This document shows, one piece after another, positions 63,391 through 64,000 of a DNA stretch of 64,000 nucleotides. The notes under the pieces are model-generated. The model was not told the DNA's origin, did no database searches, and saw nothing but the letters and a program-made list of their open reading frames with translations. The stretch spans positions 1-64,000 of the forward strand of contig JANXWZ010000238.1 of assembly GCA_025350865.1 (NCBI GenBank), written 5' to 3'. Within the stretch, counting starts at the first letter, position 1, and every line of letters starts with the position of its first letter. Made by a program: the position numbers and the translations under genes. Source of the DNA: Rhodanobacteraceae bacterium. GTDB lineage: Bacteria > Acidobacteriota > Terriglobia > Terriglobales > Acidobacteriaceae.

Positions 63391-63430
63391 CCACCCACTC
63401 ATCGCAATTGCGCGATGAATGGGGCACTCG
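63391..63430. repeat. intergenic hairpin, family A copy 3
   Basis: CCACCCACTCATCGC pairs with GCGCGATGAATGGGG around AATT with mismatches, followed by CACTCGG. It matches the TGGGGCACCCG tail of copies at 1652 and 34079 with one change. It lies between the convergent DHDPS-like and ABC genes. Confidence 0.6.
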
Positions 63431-63464
63431 GCTAGGCTCATCCAGGTTCTGCAGGTAACGACAA

Positions 63465-64000
63465 CTACAGAGATTCTGGCTTTGCCAGAATGACGGTGCC
63501 GTCGGGTCGGAGGCGCTGAATGAGACGGTCACGCTCTCCGGCAAGCACTTCGGCGGCTGGGCCTGAAGCGACGATGCGGCCCGACTTCATCTTGAGGACG
63601 TGAGCTTCTGCGGCGAAAACTTCACCTATATCGTGCGTGACGAGCAGGACCGGGGTGCCCCGTTCGGCGGTCCAGGTGCGGAGGTCGCGGATCAAATCGT
63701 CGCGGAGGTCGGACTCCAGGCCGGTAAAGGGCTCGTCCAGCAGAAGCAGGCGGCCGGTTCCGGCGGCCATAGTGCGCGCGAGCGCGACGCGCTGGCGTTC
63801 CCCACCGGAGAGTTGGGACGGCGTCGTGTTGGTGAGGTGGCTGACGCGGCAGAGTTCGAGGATGGCGTTGAGATGGCTGTCGCGGGAGTGAATCTCCTCG
63901 CCTTCGACGACGTTGGCGGGCATCCGGTAGACGATGTTTTCGAGCACGGACAGGTGGGGGAAGAGGGCCGGTCGCTGGGCTACCATGCGGACAGCCCGCT
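63465..64000 (-). CDS. ABC transporter ATP-binding protein (5' end outside window)
   Basis: The frame continues past the right edge, so the N-terminus with Walker A is missing. The visible part has the Q-loop region RMVAQRPALFPHLSVLENIV, the ABC signature LSGGERQRVALARTMA, Walker B RLLLLDEPFTGLESDLRDDL and the switch histidine in VLLVTHDIGEVFAAEAHVL. It resembles molybdate/sulfate/polyamine importer ATPases (ModC/CysA/PotA type), the choice among which is undecided. The last nine codons coincide with family B palindrome copy 2. Confidence 0.93.
   Translation of the reverse strand, partial: RAVRMVAQRPALFPHLSVLENIVYRMPANVVEGEEIHSRDSHLNAILELCRVSHLTNTTPSQLSGGERQRVALARTMAAGTGRLLLLDEPFTGLESDLRDDLIRDLRTWTAERGTPVLLVTHDIGEVFAAEAHVLKMKSGRIVASGPAAEVLAGERDRLIQRLRPDGTVILAKPESL
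63469..63493. repeat. dispersed palindrome, family B copy 2 (inside a coding end)
   Basis: GAGATTCTGGCTTTGCCAGA followed by ATGAC contains the perfect stem ATTCTGGC/GCCAGAAT around TTT. It resembles copy 1 at 54219-54247. Here it supplies the last codons of the ABC ATPase gene. Confidence 0.55.

Overview
The window is GC-rich, densely coded bacterial chromosome. It has no tRNA, rRNA, CRISPR array, insertion sequence or prophage gene that I could recognise. The gene content suggests a flagellated member of the Acidobacteriota, class Terriglobia (inference only): a DUF1800/DUF1501 pair, a fused branched-chain 2-oxoacid dehydrogenase E1, exported hypothetical proteins of an acidobacterial style, and dispersed hairpins ending in TGGGGCACCCG. 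There is no marker RNA to confirm this.

Layout. 1-8585: mixed housekeeping. It holds a partial exported protein, a DUF433/DUF5615 toxin-antitoxin pair, uvrB, a phosphatase-cellulase-HAD phosphatase run, a repeat-built DUF4097 protein and lexA. 8899-11220: a regulatory trio of an OmpR-type response regulator, an 81-residue protein that is only a histidine-kinase dimerisation/phosphoacceptor domain, and a sigma-54 activator with no DNA-binding domain. 11358-30637: a 19 kb flagellar cluster in the order flgB flgC fliE fliF fliG fliH fliI fliJ fliK flgD flgE, terminator, fliL, a FliN-like SpoA gene, fliO fliP fliQ fliR flhB flhA fliA fliM fliN, and a stand-alone MshEN protein. It encodes basal body, export apparatus, switch, hook and sigma-28. 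Filament, P/L-ring, rod FlgF/G, stator, flhF and flhG genes are absent and must lie elsewhere if motility is functional.

30662-47144: a peptidoglycan-binding protein, an HtrA protease, transporters, an amidohydrolase, an M20 peptidase with truA, a TolC-type channel, a DUF255 thioredoxin-fold protein, an MscS channel and a subtilisin. 47347-53483: fused E1 and the DUF1800/DUF1501 pair. 53766-55787: a broken doxX, an alpha/beta-hydrolase lacking its nucleophile, a small Rieske protein and a 39-residue His-rich exported peptide. 55931-61635: carA and carB separated by a membrane-protein gene. 61728-64000: a membrane protein, a DHDPS-like protein without its catalytic lysine, and the 3' part of an ABC ATPase gene.

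The strongest leads for something undescribed are the flagellar control genes: the DHp-only protein plus the HTH-less sigma-54 activator at the 5' side, and the MshEN protein (a predicted c-di-GMP sensor with a Cys-rich head) translationally coupled to fliN at the 3' end. All functions are assigned by reading the sequence; no database search was run.
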